DNA of 25,512 nt from a virus. The stretch covers positions 1 to 25,512 of the IMG/VR virus record IMGVR_UViG_3300030406_002256. The stretch is one strand, 5' to 3'. A program made the position numbers and the translations under genes. Below, in pieces: positions 1 to 9,623 of the stretch (its first letter is position 1; the number at the start of each line of letters is the position of its first letter). The notes under the pieces are model-generated. The model did no database searches, was not told the origin of the DNA, and was given only the letters and a program-made list of their open reading frames with translations.

Positions 1-632
1 TTTAACCATATTTCTACCGGATTATAACCGTAAGGACGTTGATGTGTTCTGTATATTGCGCCAGCAGATATACTAAATTTCTTACCAATAGGTAACCTGG
101 CTCTTAATTCACCAGATGTATATTGAAAACCAACATTACCAGCTTCTCTAGCTTCAAACTTAGCTATATGATAATCGCCAGTATGTCTTATAAATAATCT
201 TTTATTATCAAACTCGTTACCGTTTCTTCTTTCTTTTTCCCAATGTAGCATGTATTCTAAACCTTGAACAGCTGATGTAGGTGCTGATAAAGCTACTTGT
301 TTTTCTATTTTGTTATTACCAGTCCAGAAATTACCAGGTTTTATCTCATAACCAAATCTAGCTAATTTACGTATACCAAAACCATATCTATAATCAAACG
401 GGTGATATATTGTTTGATCTACAACATCTGGTATTGCGTAGAAATCATCAGGATTTGTACGTATAAAATATTTAGGTTGTTCTTCTTTTGCATTACCTAT
501 GTTACCGGCAGCATAAAAAGTTCCGTACTTTAAAAAATCTTTATAAACTTCTTTGAAAAAGTTTTTCTTTTCTTCTTGAGCTATTGAATTAAAGCTTATA
601 AATAATGCTAATATTGTTAAAATTTGTTTCAT
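1..632 (-). CDS. Secreted outer-membrane-like protein, 3' part beyond window edge
   Basis: The reading frame opens at ATG (630-632) and runs without a stop to the left edge, giving about 210 residues of a longer protein. It begins with a clear Sec signal peptide, MKQILTILALFISFNSIA, followed by QEEK: a positive start, a hydrophobic core, then a cleavage site before Gln as is common in Bacteroidota. There is no lipobox cysteine. The mature part is rich in Tyr, Phe, Gly and charged residues in short alternating runs (for example YGFGIRKLARFGYE near residues 80-93 and SISAGAIYR near 190), which suggests beta strands of an outer-membrane barrel. It starts 50 bp after the giant ejection-protein gene in the same direction, so it is probably a late gene. 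Seen: signal peptide and composition. Inferred: export to the outer membrane. Function is unknown; superinfection exclusion, envelope remodelling or lysis are all possible. It could also be a periplasmic protein. Confidence 0.7.
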   Translation of the reverse strand, partial: MKQILTILALFISFNSIAQEEKKNFFKEVYKDFLKYGTFYAAGNIGNAKEEQPKYFIRTNPDDFYAIPDVVDQTIYHPFDYRYGFGIRKLARFGYEIKPGNFWTGNNKIEKQVALSAPTSAVQGLEYMLHWEKERRNGNEFDNKRLFIRHTGDYHIAKFEAREAGNVGFQYTSGELRARLPIGKKFSISAGAIYRTHQRPYGYNPVEIWL

Positions 633-682
633 CTGTAGTAAAGTTGTTATAGTTTAAGTAATCACTTGTTTTCGCTAATAAT

Positions 683-3600
683 TTAAAAAATTCTCTCTCT
701 TTTTCCTGTTGTCGACGTTTTCTTTTTCTTTTTCTTTTTGTCTTTATTATCATCAATACCTATTTCCCAGTCTTGCCAACCACCTAATAAAGCTAGTCTT
801 TCCCATGTTTCTAAATCATCTGATGTAGCGTTTACAACATTGTTTGTTTTCTTAACTAATCTATCAAGTGGTAAATTAGTTGTTGCTGATATAACATTTG
901 CGCCTGCTAATAATGCTGGGTTATCTATAGAAAAACCTTTTTCCATCATTTCTTCCTTTTCCCATTGTAACGATCTAGCAGCTTGATTTATCTTTGATAG
1001 CTTAGATGATACAGGTGGTGATATTCTAGTTAGTTCATAACCTATTTTTTCATACTTTGGATTAGGTTTTTCTGACTCGTTCATTATTCTTATTATAGCG
1101 TTTTTACCTACTGATACAAACGCACCAGCAATACCAACACCTCTTAATAATGAATCAGCCATACCATTTGCAATGTTTTGATACTTTTCTTGTTCATCTT
1201 CTTCTTCAACATCACCAAAGCTAATTGCAAATATAGCTTGTTGCAATGCGTTAAATATTAAGTTTTGTACAGCTGCGTAATAAATTATTTTAGAAGTATT
1301 AGTTTTCCAGTCACCTCTTCTATTTTTAAGATCTGAAGCAGCTTTCTTTATTAATCTAGCATACTGCATTGGTGTATTACCAAATGCTAGTATTATTCTA
1401 CCTAATGGTCCAGCTTGTTGAGCAGATATTCTATCAGGTCTACTAGACTGCTGTGACTCTTCAGCTATTTCTCTAAAATCTTTCATAGCTTGTATCTCTG
1501 CGGCTTTTTGGTCTAGACCTTGTTTCTTTAATCTATTTATTCTATTTCTGTAAAAACTTGCACCACCTGAAGCAATAGCAAAACTATCAGCTATTTGTGT
1601 AGGTAAAAATCCAAATTCTAATAATTTACTTATAACACCTCTTGGACCACCTTCTCTTGCCATGTTAGCAATATCTGCTTCATTAACGTTTATTTGTAAA
1701 CCTCTACGTCTATCAACTAAAAACTCAGAGTTCATTAATGTCATAAAGTCTTTCCAATACTGTGGTTGATTAGCAAAAGCTTTACCAGCAGCGAATATAT
1801 TATTATCTTTAAAATTAATAAAGTTAACAGAAGATATTGTTTGTAGTAACGCAGATCTTGTGTTAAAGAACATAATAGTACCAATACTATTAGTTAACCA
1901 GTCTGTTACTTTACCAGTTAATGAATCACCTTGGAAACTTCTGTTTCTACCAGTTCTCATACGTTCAAGTATACCTTCTAAAGCTTGTCTATGTGCTAAG
2001 CCAAACGCAGCTTCCATTTTATTTAAATTCTTTTCAGAGAATATAACATCTACATTTCTTTGCCACTCTGCTAAATGTTTAGCTCTTTTTGTAGTACCTA
2101 AGTTATCCATTAAATCAGTAGTGACAGTACCTGCTAACCAACTGCTTTTTGGAGCAGAATAACCATCATCTTTATTGATAGCTATTAACTGATCACCAAA
2201 AGCTTTATAAACAGGTTTACTTTCAACATGATCTGTTAATAATTTTAAATCAGCTTTACTCAACCCAGGTATTGGCATACCTTGCTTGTTCCATATATAA
2301 ACTCTTACAGCTTGCTCGTTTGTATAAGGTTCACCTGGTATTTTCTTTTGTAAGTTTTTAGGTACTACTTCTAGTTGATTCTTCAACGCTTTGTAATCAT
2401 TCATCAAAGATGTACGCTCTCTTGATATATTACCCATAGCTGTCGCATACGGATCTAATAAATTCTTTTTATACCAAGCCATTTGGTTATCACCAAGTTT
2501 ACCTTTAGCTAACGTATTGTAAAGTAATCCTACAAAATCTTCAGCTGATGGCGGTATAAAAAATGTAAATCTACCTTTGCTTGATCCAACTGCTTTTGCT
2601 TTTGCTTTGCTATACACTTTGTCTGCTCCAATACCTGTTTTAGCTTCTATAATATCGTTAAAGTCTCTATCTAGCTTTTGTATTCTACTTTCGTATGCTA
2701 ATCTTGATTTAGATTTTACATCTAATACTTCAAGCGCGTCTTGTACAGCTTTAACATTTTTATATACATCATCAGTAAAATAAAAATCATTATAACCGTT
2801 AGCTGCTTTACCAATAACCCAGTTTGCTTTTGCTTGTGGTGATCCGTCTTCTAAACCAGTTATATTTTCTAACGGTACTTCTAATCCTATACCTTTTAAA
2901 AAGTCGTATATAGCTTGCGCAGATGCTTGTGGTCTAGCTGTTAATACATATACGTCTTTATTACCAAACTTATCTATAGCTTTTTTAAGCTTAGCAGCTA
3001 ATGGTCCAGGTTTACCACCAATAACTTTATTAAACTCACTAAAATCAAATTCAGCACCTTGTTGTTCTAGTTTACTATGTTGTTTAGCAAATTCAGCTGG
3101 TGTTATTTTTTTAGTTTTTCCATCTATAGTTACTATTATTTTACTTTTGCTAGTAGCTAACGTATCGTCAAAATCAAACACACTAATACCTTTTTTAGGA
3201 GCATTTAAATTTTTAGCGTTACGCAATGCTTTATCGTAGTTATTTAAATCATTTACTAAACCATCGTTGTTTGTTGATTTACTGTATTTAGTTTGATTTT
3301 TTACAAAAGCTTTAGATTTACTAGTTTCTATGTTTTGGTTTGTAGCAAAACCTTTAGCATCAATACCAAACTCTTGTACTATATTATTACCATTTGCTAA
3401 AATAATGTTTGAAGGATCTATGCTGTTTACATTTTCATTAAAATATCTAGCCCATATATTATCTGTTAATTTCCAACCTTCAGGTGTGTTTTCCTTATAG
3501 TTATAAGGCTTACCGTTTGGTTTAAAACCTACTAAAGCATCGTCGTTTATTTTAGGTAAAGCACCTTGAAAATAATTTTTACTTATATTACCAAAGTCTT

Positions 3601-6600
3601 GATCTATTGTACCACCCGCAGCACTAGTAAATAAATACTTAGCTGTTATACTAGCTGGCAACGTGTGTTCTTGTACTATTTTGCCAAAAGTATTTTTTGC
3701 GTAAAATCTTACAGGTGCAGAAGTTCTAATAAAATGACCTTGAAAAGATCCTGTTGATTGTAACATTGCACCTACAAACCTAGCATTAGCTTTGTCATCA
3801 GCTATCATTTTTTCAAAAGCTTTAAATATCTTTTTTAAACCTCTAATACTTGCTTCTTGGTCTTGATTAAATTTATCTGTATTTAGCTTCTTTTCTATAT
3901 TAGTGTAATCTTCTTTTTTAATAGCAGCTTCAATATCAGCATCAGGTTTAGCATAAGTTTCAACGCTACTTAAATTATCCTTAACTTCTTGAGCTTTTAA
4001 AAAAGCATAATTACCTTTGTAAGTTCTAGTTCCATCAGGTAGTTTTGTAGTAGTACCAGTAAAAGTTCCAGTTGATTTTTTTAAAAAACTTTCAGGTAAG
4101 TATTTTGGTGCTATAGTTGATAAAAAATTTCTATATTCTTGTCTACCTTCTGGTGTTTTCATGTTTAGAGCATTAACACCTTTAGGTAAAACAGCTTCAA
4201 TTATTTTAATCCAGTTTTTATTTTCTGCGGCAAACTCAGTCGGGTTTTTCTTAAATGACTGATCTTTCATAAATACATTAAAAGCATTTTTTATTCTTTT
4301 ACTGTATACAACTCTAGTTTTTTGTGCAGCTGTTATATTAGCCGTTTGCTTTTTAACTGCTGCAGGATCTTTAGCTGTTTTAGTTTGACCTTCTAAAACT
4401 CTTTGTGCTGATGATAAACTAGCTTGTTGTGCGTATGTTTTAGCTACACCTTTTAATAACTGACCAATATCTCTATTATAGTTATTTAGTTGACCTGGTG
4501 GTGTAATACCTAAATCATCTTTTAGTTTGTTTATTGTCTCTACAGTTGGGTTTCTAAACTCAGGTTTTAATTCCCATATAGTTGGTTGTGATGTTAAACC
4601 TTTTGATCTTCTATTTGTTTTGTTGTAAAAATAATTAAGTACTTTACCTTTCATACCTATAGATAAACCACTTACATTTCTATCAACATCTATGTTTTCA
4701 CCTAATTCATTAATATCAGCGTCTGTTTCACTAACGTTTTCTTCAGGTAATAGTTTTATAAACTTATCAGCGTTTTGACCAACTCTAAAAAACTCCTGTA
4801 TATTACCAGCTTCAGAGTTTTCAGGTATACCATCTGTTATTTTCTTAGCGTATGTTAAGTTCTTTGTGCCATCTGTTATTTTATTAGCTGGTATGTTAAA
4901 TATTTTACTACCTATTTCACCAGTATTATTATTTATAACTTCTTTAAATGTATCACCTTCTTTTACTTTTACAGCTTTAACTAGATCAGCTTCATTTACT
5001 TTATCTAACTTTAATACATTGAGTTTACGTGACACTCTTGCTTGTGTTGTTGGTGTTTCTGTTTGTGCATCAGCTATTTGTTTAGTAGACTGATCTATTC
5101 TAGTTTCTACAGCTCTTCTAGCTGACTCTATAGCTAGTTCTTTATTAGCATCTAACTTAGCAAAATTAGTATTAGCAAAAACAAACTCACCAAACGTTTT
5201 ATTAAACGCTGGATCAAAGTTCATTAATCTACTTTGTATATTTCTTATAGTAGCGTTAGCTTGCTCAACACTAGTTGATCTAGATTTAACATAGTTACTT
5301 ATAACACCGTTTGGCTCTGTAGCAGCAAAAGCATCACCAAATACTTTAGGATCAGACTGAAACTGCTCTTTAGTTTTTATATTGCTAGGTATAATATTAT
5401 TAATAGCATCTAACGCGCTTTTTGATTCTCTTATTTGAGTTGTTTGATCTGCTTGTGTGTCAGATATTAGAGCACCTGTAGCAGCTTCTTGTGTTAGTTT
5501 TGTTTGCGCTTTTGTTAACTGACCTTTTACAATACTATTATTATAATCTTTTATAAAATTAAATACATCTCTTGAAGTATTAAACTTTATATCAGACAAA
5601 CCTGCTTGCTGTAATATTCTTCTAACTATATCACCTATTTTAGTAAATACAGTTTCGTTATATTTAATTTCACCGTTAGCTACAGCGTCAGCAAACAATG
5701 TTAACGTTTCTTCAGCTTGTATCGCTGTTGGATCGTTTTTATAAGCATCTAGTCTATTTTTAAAATCACTGTCTTTTAATATATCAGTATCTATTTTGTT
5801 TATTTCAACTTTAAGTGCTTCTGATAAAACTTCAGCTGCTTCTGGGTTTTTACCAACAGTATTAAATAAAACACCGTGTAATAACTCATGAGCAGCTACA
5901 TTTACTGCTGCATCTTCTGCAGCGATCTCTTTATTTATAACGATTGTTTGTTCACCTGATTCAAGGTCTTGAAGTATAAATCCTTGTTGTGACGATGCTT
6001 TCTTTTCTAGGTTTTTGTCTTTAGCAATTTTATCTGCAGCATCTTGATTTTCTGCTATTTCTATATTTATTTTATCAAGTCCACTAACTATGTCAGTAAC
6101 TTTTTCTGTTGTAAGATTTAATTGATTATCAGAACTTATTTTAGCTAGTCTAGCATCAACTTCTTTTAATCTATTTATTTCAGCATCGACTATAGCTTTA
6201 TTAGCACCAGCTAATTCTATTTTACCAGCTAAAGCGTTTCTTTCTTTTAATAACGTTACAGTTTCTTGTATTAAATCTTTGCCAATGTTTAGGTTATCAG
6301 CTAACGTTACAGCTGATTGTGTATCGCTAAAGTTCTTTTTTATTCTATCACGCTCTTCTACAGTCATTTCTCCATTGTTTACTTTTGACTGTAATTCAGA
6401 TTCTAAAACCATGCCAGAGTTTTGATTTCTAGCTATATCTATTACATCTTGATTTATATTGTCATTTAAAAAAGCAGAGTTAACATCATTTACATTTGTG
6501 TTATCTAATGTTTTTCTTACACTTTTTCTTTTAACACCAATACCTATTTCACCACCAGCTCTAAGTTTACCACCAACGGCACCACCTATAAGTATATTGT

Positions 6601-7600
6601 CTAGTATTTCATAATCATCAAATACTGAATTAAACACTTCGTCAAAAGTATTAGCATCACCTATGTAAACAGCTCTAGCTGCTTTACTTATAGCAGCTGA
6701 CGTACCTTCAGATAAACCTTCTTTACCGTAGTCTTTACCTATTCTTAAAAATATATCTCTTAATCTTCTTTCTACAACTTCCGTGCCTTGACCTTTTAAG
6801 TTTTTAAATACACTTTTACCAATACCTCTAGTTACTGTTTCTAAAGCACCTTCTGCCATACCAACAGTACTAGAATATATTAAATTATTAAGATCAACTT
6901 TTTTACCTTCTTTTATTGCTTCTGTACTTGATTGCGCAGCGCTACCACCTATTACTGATGGTATACCTACACCAGGGACCATTGCTTGTAAAACAGACGG
7001 TATAGCGCCAACAAACTCAGATATTGTTCTTGACGCAGCTTCGGGTACCGCTGTTATATCACCTTTAGCCGCTGCTATATAAGCTTCTGATAAAGATTTT
7101 TCATATTGAGGTAAAGACTCGTTTAATTTATCAATTTCACCTTGTAAATTTTCAGATAAATCTAGTCCTTCTTGACCAAATCTAGTAATACTTTGAGCTC
7201 CAGGAGCACCAATAGACATTGCAGCTTCATACTTTTGTATAAACTCGTCTTGTTTTTCAGGGTCTAAGCTATTGTAATATTTTTTTAATTTATTATCATC
7301 AGGTAAACGCTCCATACGAGCAACAAATTTACCTCTGTTTATAAATGCTGGTAGTTGACTCAATGAACTTCCAACTTGTAATACTCCTCTTCCAAATTTT
7401 TTAGCTAAATTAATTGGATTTATTTCTTCAAAAAAACTACCCTCTTCTTCTTGCATATCACTACCTATTCTATCAACCTTTACTTCGGTTAAACCTTTTT
7501 CTCGCAATTTACTTACAAGCTCATCAAATGATAAGTTTGCTTTGTCTGCGGCTAACTGTAATTGTTCGTTTGTGAACTGCTTACCGTTAAATTCCCACAT
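683..7600 (-). CDS. Giant multidomain DNA-ejection (internal virion) protein with zincin and HAD-like domains
   Basis: This 2305-residue protein is the last of three probable ejection genes, in the place of T7 gp16 (about 1318 residues). Residues 1-360 are helical with Gly/Ala-rich hydrophobic stretches (about 195-225 and 335-350) that could insert in membranes. A metallopeptidase signature HELLH lies at 571-575, with E630/E631 as a possible third zinc ligand. A long region (about 700-1460) is not recognised. A HAD-type phosphohydrolase domain spans about 1470-1640: DFDD at 1476-1479 (nucleophile and acid/base positions), T1554 in VLTARP (motif II) and D1610/D1611 in FTDDV (motif IV). The C-terminal third has hydrophobic and amphipathic segments, and the end is a seven-lysine run. 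I see no lytic transglycosylase motif. Domain make-up resembles the large polyvalent proteins of phages. ATG follows the previous stop by 2 bp (TAATTATG). Injection into the host and both activities are inferred. Confidence 0.72.
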   Translation of the reverse strand: MWEFNGKQFTNEQLQLAADKANLSFDELVSKLREKGLTEVKVDRIGSDMQEEEGSFFEEINPINLAKKFGRGVLQVGSSLSQLPAFINRGKFVARMERLPDDNKLKKYYNSLDPEKQDEFIQKYEAAMSIGAPGAQSITRFGQEGLDLSENLQGEIDKLNESLPQYEKSLSEAYIAAAKGDITAVPEAASRTISEFVGAIPSVLQAMVPGVGIPSVIGGSAAQSSTEAIKEGKKVDLNNLIYSSTVGMAEGALETVTRGIGKSVFKNLKGQGTEVVERRLRDIFLRIGKDYGKEGLSEGTSAAISKAARAVYIGDANTFDEVFNSVFDDYEILDNILIGGAVGGKLRAGGEIGIGVKRKSVRKTLDNTNVNDVNSAFLNDNINQDVIDIARNQNSGMVLESELQSKVNNGEMTVEERDRIKKNFSDTQSAVTLADNLNIGKDLIQETVTLLKERNALAGKIELAGANKAIVDAEINRLKEVDARLAKISSDNQLNLTTEKVTDIVSGLDKINIEIAENQDAADKIAKDKNLEKKASSQQGFILQDLESGEQTIVINKEIAAEDAAVNVAAHELLHGVLFNTVGKNPEAAEVLSEALKVEINKIDTDILKDSDFKNRLDAYKNDPTAIQAEETLTLFADAVANGEIKYNETVFTKIGDIVRRILQQAGLSDIKFNTSRDVFNFIKDYNNSIVKGQLTKAQTKLTQEAATGALISDTQADQTTQIRESKSALDAINNIIPSNIKTKEQFQSDPKVFGDAFAATEPNGVISNYVKSRSTSVEQANATIRNIQSRLMNFDPAFNKTFGEFVFANTNFAKLDANKELAIESARRAVETRIDQSTKQIADAQTETPTTQARVSRKLNVLKLDKVNEADLVKAVKVKEGDTFKEVINNNTGEIGSKIFNIPANKITDGTKNLTYAKKITDGIPENSEAGNIQEFFRVGQNADKFIKLLPEENVSETDADINELGENIDVDRNVSGLSIGMKGKVLNYFYNKTNRRSKGLTSQPTIWELKPEFRNPTVETINKLKDDLGITPPGQLNNYNRDIGQLLKGVAKTYAQQASLSSAQRVLEGQTKTAKDPAAVKKQTANITAAQKTRVVYSKRIKNAFNVFMKDQSFKKNPTEFAAENKNWIKIIEAVLPKGVNALNMKTPEGRQEYRNFLSTIAPKYLPESFLKKSTGTFTGTTTKLPDGTRTYKGNYAFLKAQEVKDNLSSVETYAKPDADIEAAIKKEDYTNIEKKLNTDKFNQDQEASIRGLKKIFKAFEKMIADDKANARFVGAMLQSTGSFQGHFIRTSAPVRFYAKNTFGKIVQEHTLPASITAKYLFTSAAGGTIDQDFGNISKNYFQGALPKINDDALVGFKPNGKPYNYKENTPEGWKLTDNIWARYFNENVNSIDPSNIILANGNNIVQEFGIDAKGFATNQNIETSKSKAFVKNQTKYSKSTNNDGLVNDLNNYDKALRNAKNLNAPKKGISVFDFDDTLATSKSKIIVTIDGKTKKITPAEFAKQHSKLEQQGAEFDFSEFNKVIGGKPGPLAAKLKKAIDKFGNKDVYVLTARPQASAQAIYDFLKGIGLEVPLENITGLEDGSPQAKANWVIGKAANGYNDFYFTDDVYKNVKAVQDALEVLDVKSKSRLAYESRIQKLDRDFNDIIEAKTGIGADKVYSKAKAKAVGSSKGRFTFFIPPSAEDFVGLLYNTLAKGKLGDNQMAWYKKNLLDPYATAMGNISRERTSLMNDYKALKNQLEVVPKNLQKKIPGEPYTNEQAVRVYIWNKQGMPIPGLSKADLKLLTDHVESKPVYKAFGDQLIAINKDDGYSAPKSSWLAGTVTTDLMDNLGTTKRAKHLAEWQRNVDVIFSEKNLNKMEAAFGLAHRQALEGILERMRTGRNRSFQGDSLTGKVTDWLTNSIGTIMFFNTRSALLQTISSVNFINFKDNNIFAAGKAFANQPQYWKDFMTLMNSEFLVDRRRGLQINVNEADIANMAREGGPRGVISKLLEFGFLPTQIADSFAIASGGASFYRNRINRLKKQGLDQKAAEIQAMKDFREIAEESQQSSRPDRISAQQAGPLGRIILAFGNTPMQYARLIKKAASDLKNRRGDWKTNTSKIIYYAAVQNLIFNALQQAIFAISFGDVEEEDEQEKYQNIANGMADSLLRGVGIAGAFVSVGKNAIIRIMNESEKPNPKYEKIGYELTRISPPVSSKLSKINQAARSLQWEKEEMMEKGFSIDNPALLAGANVISATTNLPLDRLVKKTNNVVNATSDDLETWERLALLGGWQDWEIGIDDNKDKKKKKKKTSTTGKRERIF

Positions 7601-7602
7601 AA

Positions 7603-9621
7603 TTAATCAATTGAATTTATAAGCTCGTCTACTGGGTCTGTTTCTGTTGAAGTGTTTGAACCACCGCCAAAGTTAAAATCAAACGCCTCAACATCAGGTT
7701 CGTTACCATCCATAAAACTTCTCATTATTTCTTTTACCATAGATATTTTACTAGGCGTTGTAATACCATATGTTAAAACACTCACAAGTGTATTAAATCC
7801 ATACTCAGAACCTTTACCTTGAATGTAATTACCTTTTTCATCTTTTTCTAACATTGGTATAGCCTTTGGTAACTTATCTCTAACAGGATCAACATCTTTA
7901 CCATACTCAATATTAAATACTTTATCTACAGGATCAAACTGTATTGTCTTTACGTGAGGTAAGTATTGAGATAAATCAGGGTACTCTATAAAAGTATCTC
8001 TTTGTTTATATTTTCTATACTGATCAAGAATTATTTGTTCTTCCTTGTTTAATTCTTCTTTATTTTTAGCCTTTTGTATAACATTATTTATATAGTCCTC
8101 AGGTGTTTGATCACCTAATAGTCCAAGTGTTACAACTTTTGTAAGTGACCATCTTTTTTCTCTACCACTATCAGCTTGAGCAAAAAGAGTAGAATCTAAT
8201 TTTTTAATATCTTCTATATCTTCTTCTGTTACCTCTTGAAGTTGATCGATAGGTGTATTTTTATTTAACTTATCATGTGGTTTAAAACCTTCTAAGTATA
8301 TAGCTTTTAATTCATTATAAAGACCTTTGTCTACATCTTTACCGCTACTTAATTTAATAGTGCCATCAGCTGTGTCATCATCATCTTCTTCAGGTGCGGT
8401 TTCTCTTCTGTACTTACTAGTTAAACCATCACTATATATTTCATCATATAGTTTTTCAGCAACCATTTCGTTTTTAAGATCATTTAATCCTTTAATAGTT
8501 GCTGGAATATCTTCTTTTTTTATACCTAACTTTAATAATAAAGATCTATTTAAAGTAGTATCGTTATGTTTTGTTTCTAACAAATCAGCTACAATTTCTT
8601 TTTTTACAACATCATCATCTTCTTCATCTACAAATGTTACTAAAGTTTTTAGAAAAGAATTTTTAGCTCCAAACTTAGTAAGCATGTTAAACCTTTTAGC
8701 TGTTCCAAAATCAACACTATTGTTAAATATGTCTGTAATCATTGTTTCGTCACTACCATCACCCTTAACAACGTTTACATATTCTCTTACATCATTTTTT
8801 AAAAAATCTTCAGGTGTTATAGCAAATCCTTTAGAGTTTCTAGGCACATTACCATCTGCATATATTTGATTCATTCTACTTGTATACTCACCTTTTAAAC
8901 TTTCTAATACACCGTCTTTACCACTGTAAGCCTCATCATATCTAGCTTTAAGCTGTGGATTATTATTGCCTATATATGTAGCCAACATCTTAGAATCAAC
9001 ATCGATATATTTTTTAGACGGATCATCACCTTCACGCCACTTTGGATTTTCTATTCTAATGTTCATGTCAAAGTCATTAGTACCTGTTTTTGAAAATTTA
9101 AACTGCTCTGGATTTTCTAAGTTTCCTTTAAAACCATTTCTAGCAGCTTGAACAACAGCTGCAAATTCTAAATATGTATCAGAGCTTTTGTTTAAACCAC
9201 CTTTTTCATCTAAGTCATTTAACATGCCAAATAGAGCATTTAAAGGCTGTGCTGCAGCTGTAAAATTTTGCGCAGCTAAATCTAAATCTGTTTTAGATCT
9301 TCTTTCTTGATCAAGATTTTTAGCAAAAAATCCTAGGCTATCTTTATCACCAGTGTCAACTCTTGTTGCTTCGTCATAAAATTGATTTACTGTTTTTAAT
9401 ATTTCAGCTTGAGTGCCAGCTGCTAAATCTTTTAAATTAGCAATATTTTGTTTCATTAAATCAGATCTTACTTGAACATCTGATTCATATTCTTTTTGCT
9501 CTGCTTCTATTTTGTCATAAAAGTCTTGTGCGCCTTTATACGCATCTTTAAAAGCAGCTTGAAAGCTTCTGTTTATTAACGTGTAATCTTCTTTGTAAAA
9601 TCTTGGATTTCTATAACTCAT
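7603..9621 (-). CDS. Probable internal virion / DNA-ejection protein (T7 gp15 position)
   Basis: The product is 672 residues, close to T7 gp15 (747) and in the same relative place between a smaller and a giant ejection protein. I recognise no enzymatic motif. The first 120 residues are charged and strongly helical, rich in Lys, Asp, Glu and Gln, and probably coiled coil. The middle has acidic runs (EEDDDD near 410). The last 40 residues are acidic with a Gly/Ser/Thr linker and end in DELINSID. There is no signal peptide or obvious membrane segment, as expected for a protein packed inside the capsid or built into an ejection tube. It lies 2 bp from each neighbour, so the three genes are probably translated from one mRNA and possibly coupled. 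The role rests on position, size and composition, not on a recognised domain; a tail-associated structural role is the alternative. Confidence 0.6.
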   Translation of the reverse strand: MSYRNPRFYKEDYTLINRSFQAAFKDAYKGAQDFYDKIEAEQKEYESDVQVRSDLMKQNIANLKDLAAGTQAEILKTVNQFYDEATRVDTGDKDSLGFFAKNLDQERRSKTDLDLAAQNFTAAAQPLNALFGMLNDLDEKGGLNKSSDTYLEFAAVVQAARNGFKGNLENPEQFKFSKTGTNDFDMNIRIENPKWREGDDPSKKYIDVDSKMLATYIGNNNPQLKARYDEAYSGKDGVLESLKGEYTSRMNQIYADGNVPRNSKGFAITPEDFLKNDVREYVNVVKGDGSDETMITDIFNNSVDFGTAKRFNMLTKFGAKNSFLKTLVTFVDEEDDDVVKKEIVADLLETKHNDTTLNRSLLLKLGIKKEDIPATIKGLNDLKNEMVAEKLYDEIYSDGLTSKYRRETAPEEDDDDTADGTIKLSSGKDVDKGLYNELKAIYLEGFKPHDKLNKNTPIDQLQEVTEEDIEDIKKLDSTLFAQADSGREKRWSLTKVVTLGLLGDQTPEDYINNVIQKAKNKEELNKEEQIILDQYRKYKQRDTFIEYPDLSQYLPHVKTIQFDPVDKVFNIEYGKDVDPVRDKLPKAIPMLEKDEKGNYIQGKGSEYGFNTLVSVLTYGITTPSKISMVKEIMRSFMDGNEPDVEAFDFNFGGGSNTSTETDPVDELINSID

Positions 9622-9623
9622 AA

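Noticed and set aside
3160-3180. The DFDD motif as the catalytic site of a phage RNA polymerase, as in giant crAss-phage proteins.
   Set aside because: Its context (VFDFDDTL, later VLTARP and FTDDV) fits a HAD hydrolase, and I see no polymerase DxDxD-type motif.
8327-8869. A 180-codon plus-strand open frame opposite the 672-residue ejection gene.
   Set aside because: It is rich in Ser, Leu and Phe as expected for the complement of an AT-rich gene, overlaps a convincing gene completely, and has no supporting start context or neighbours.
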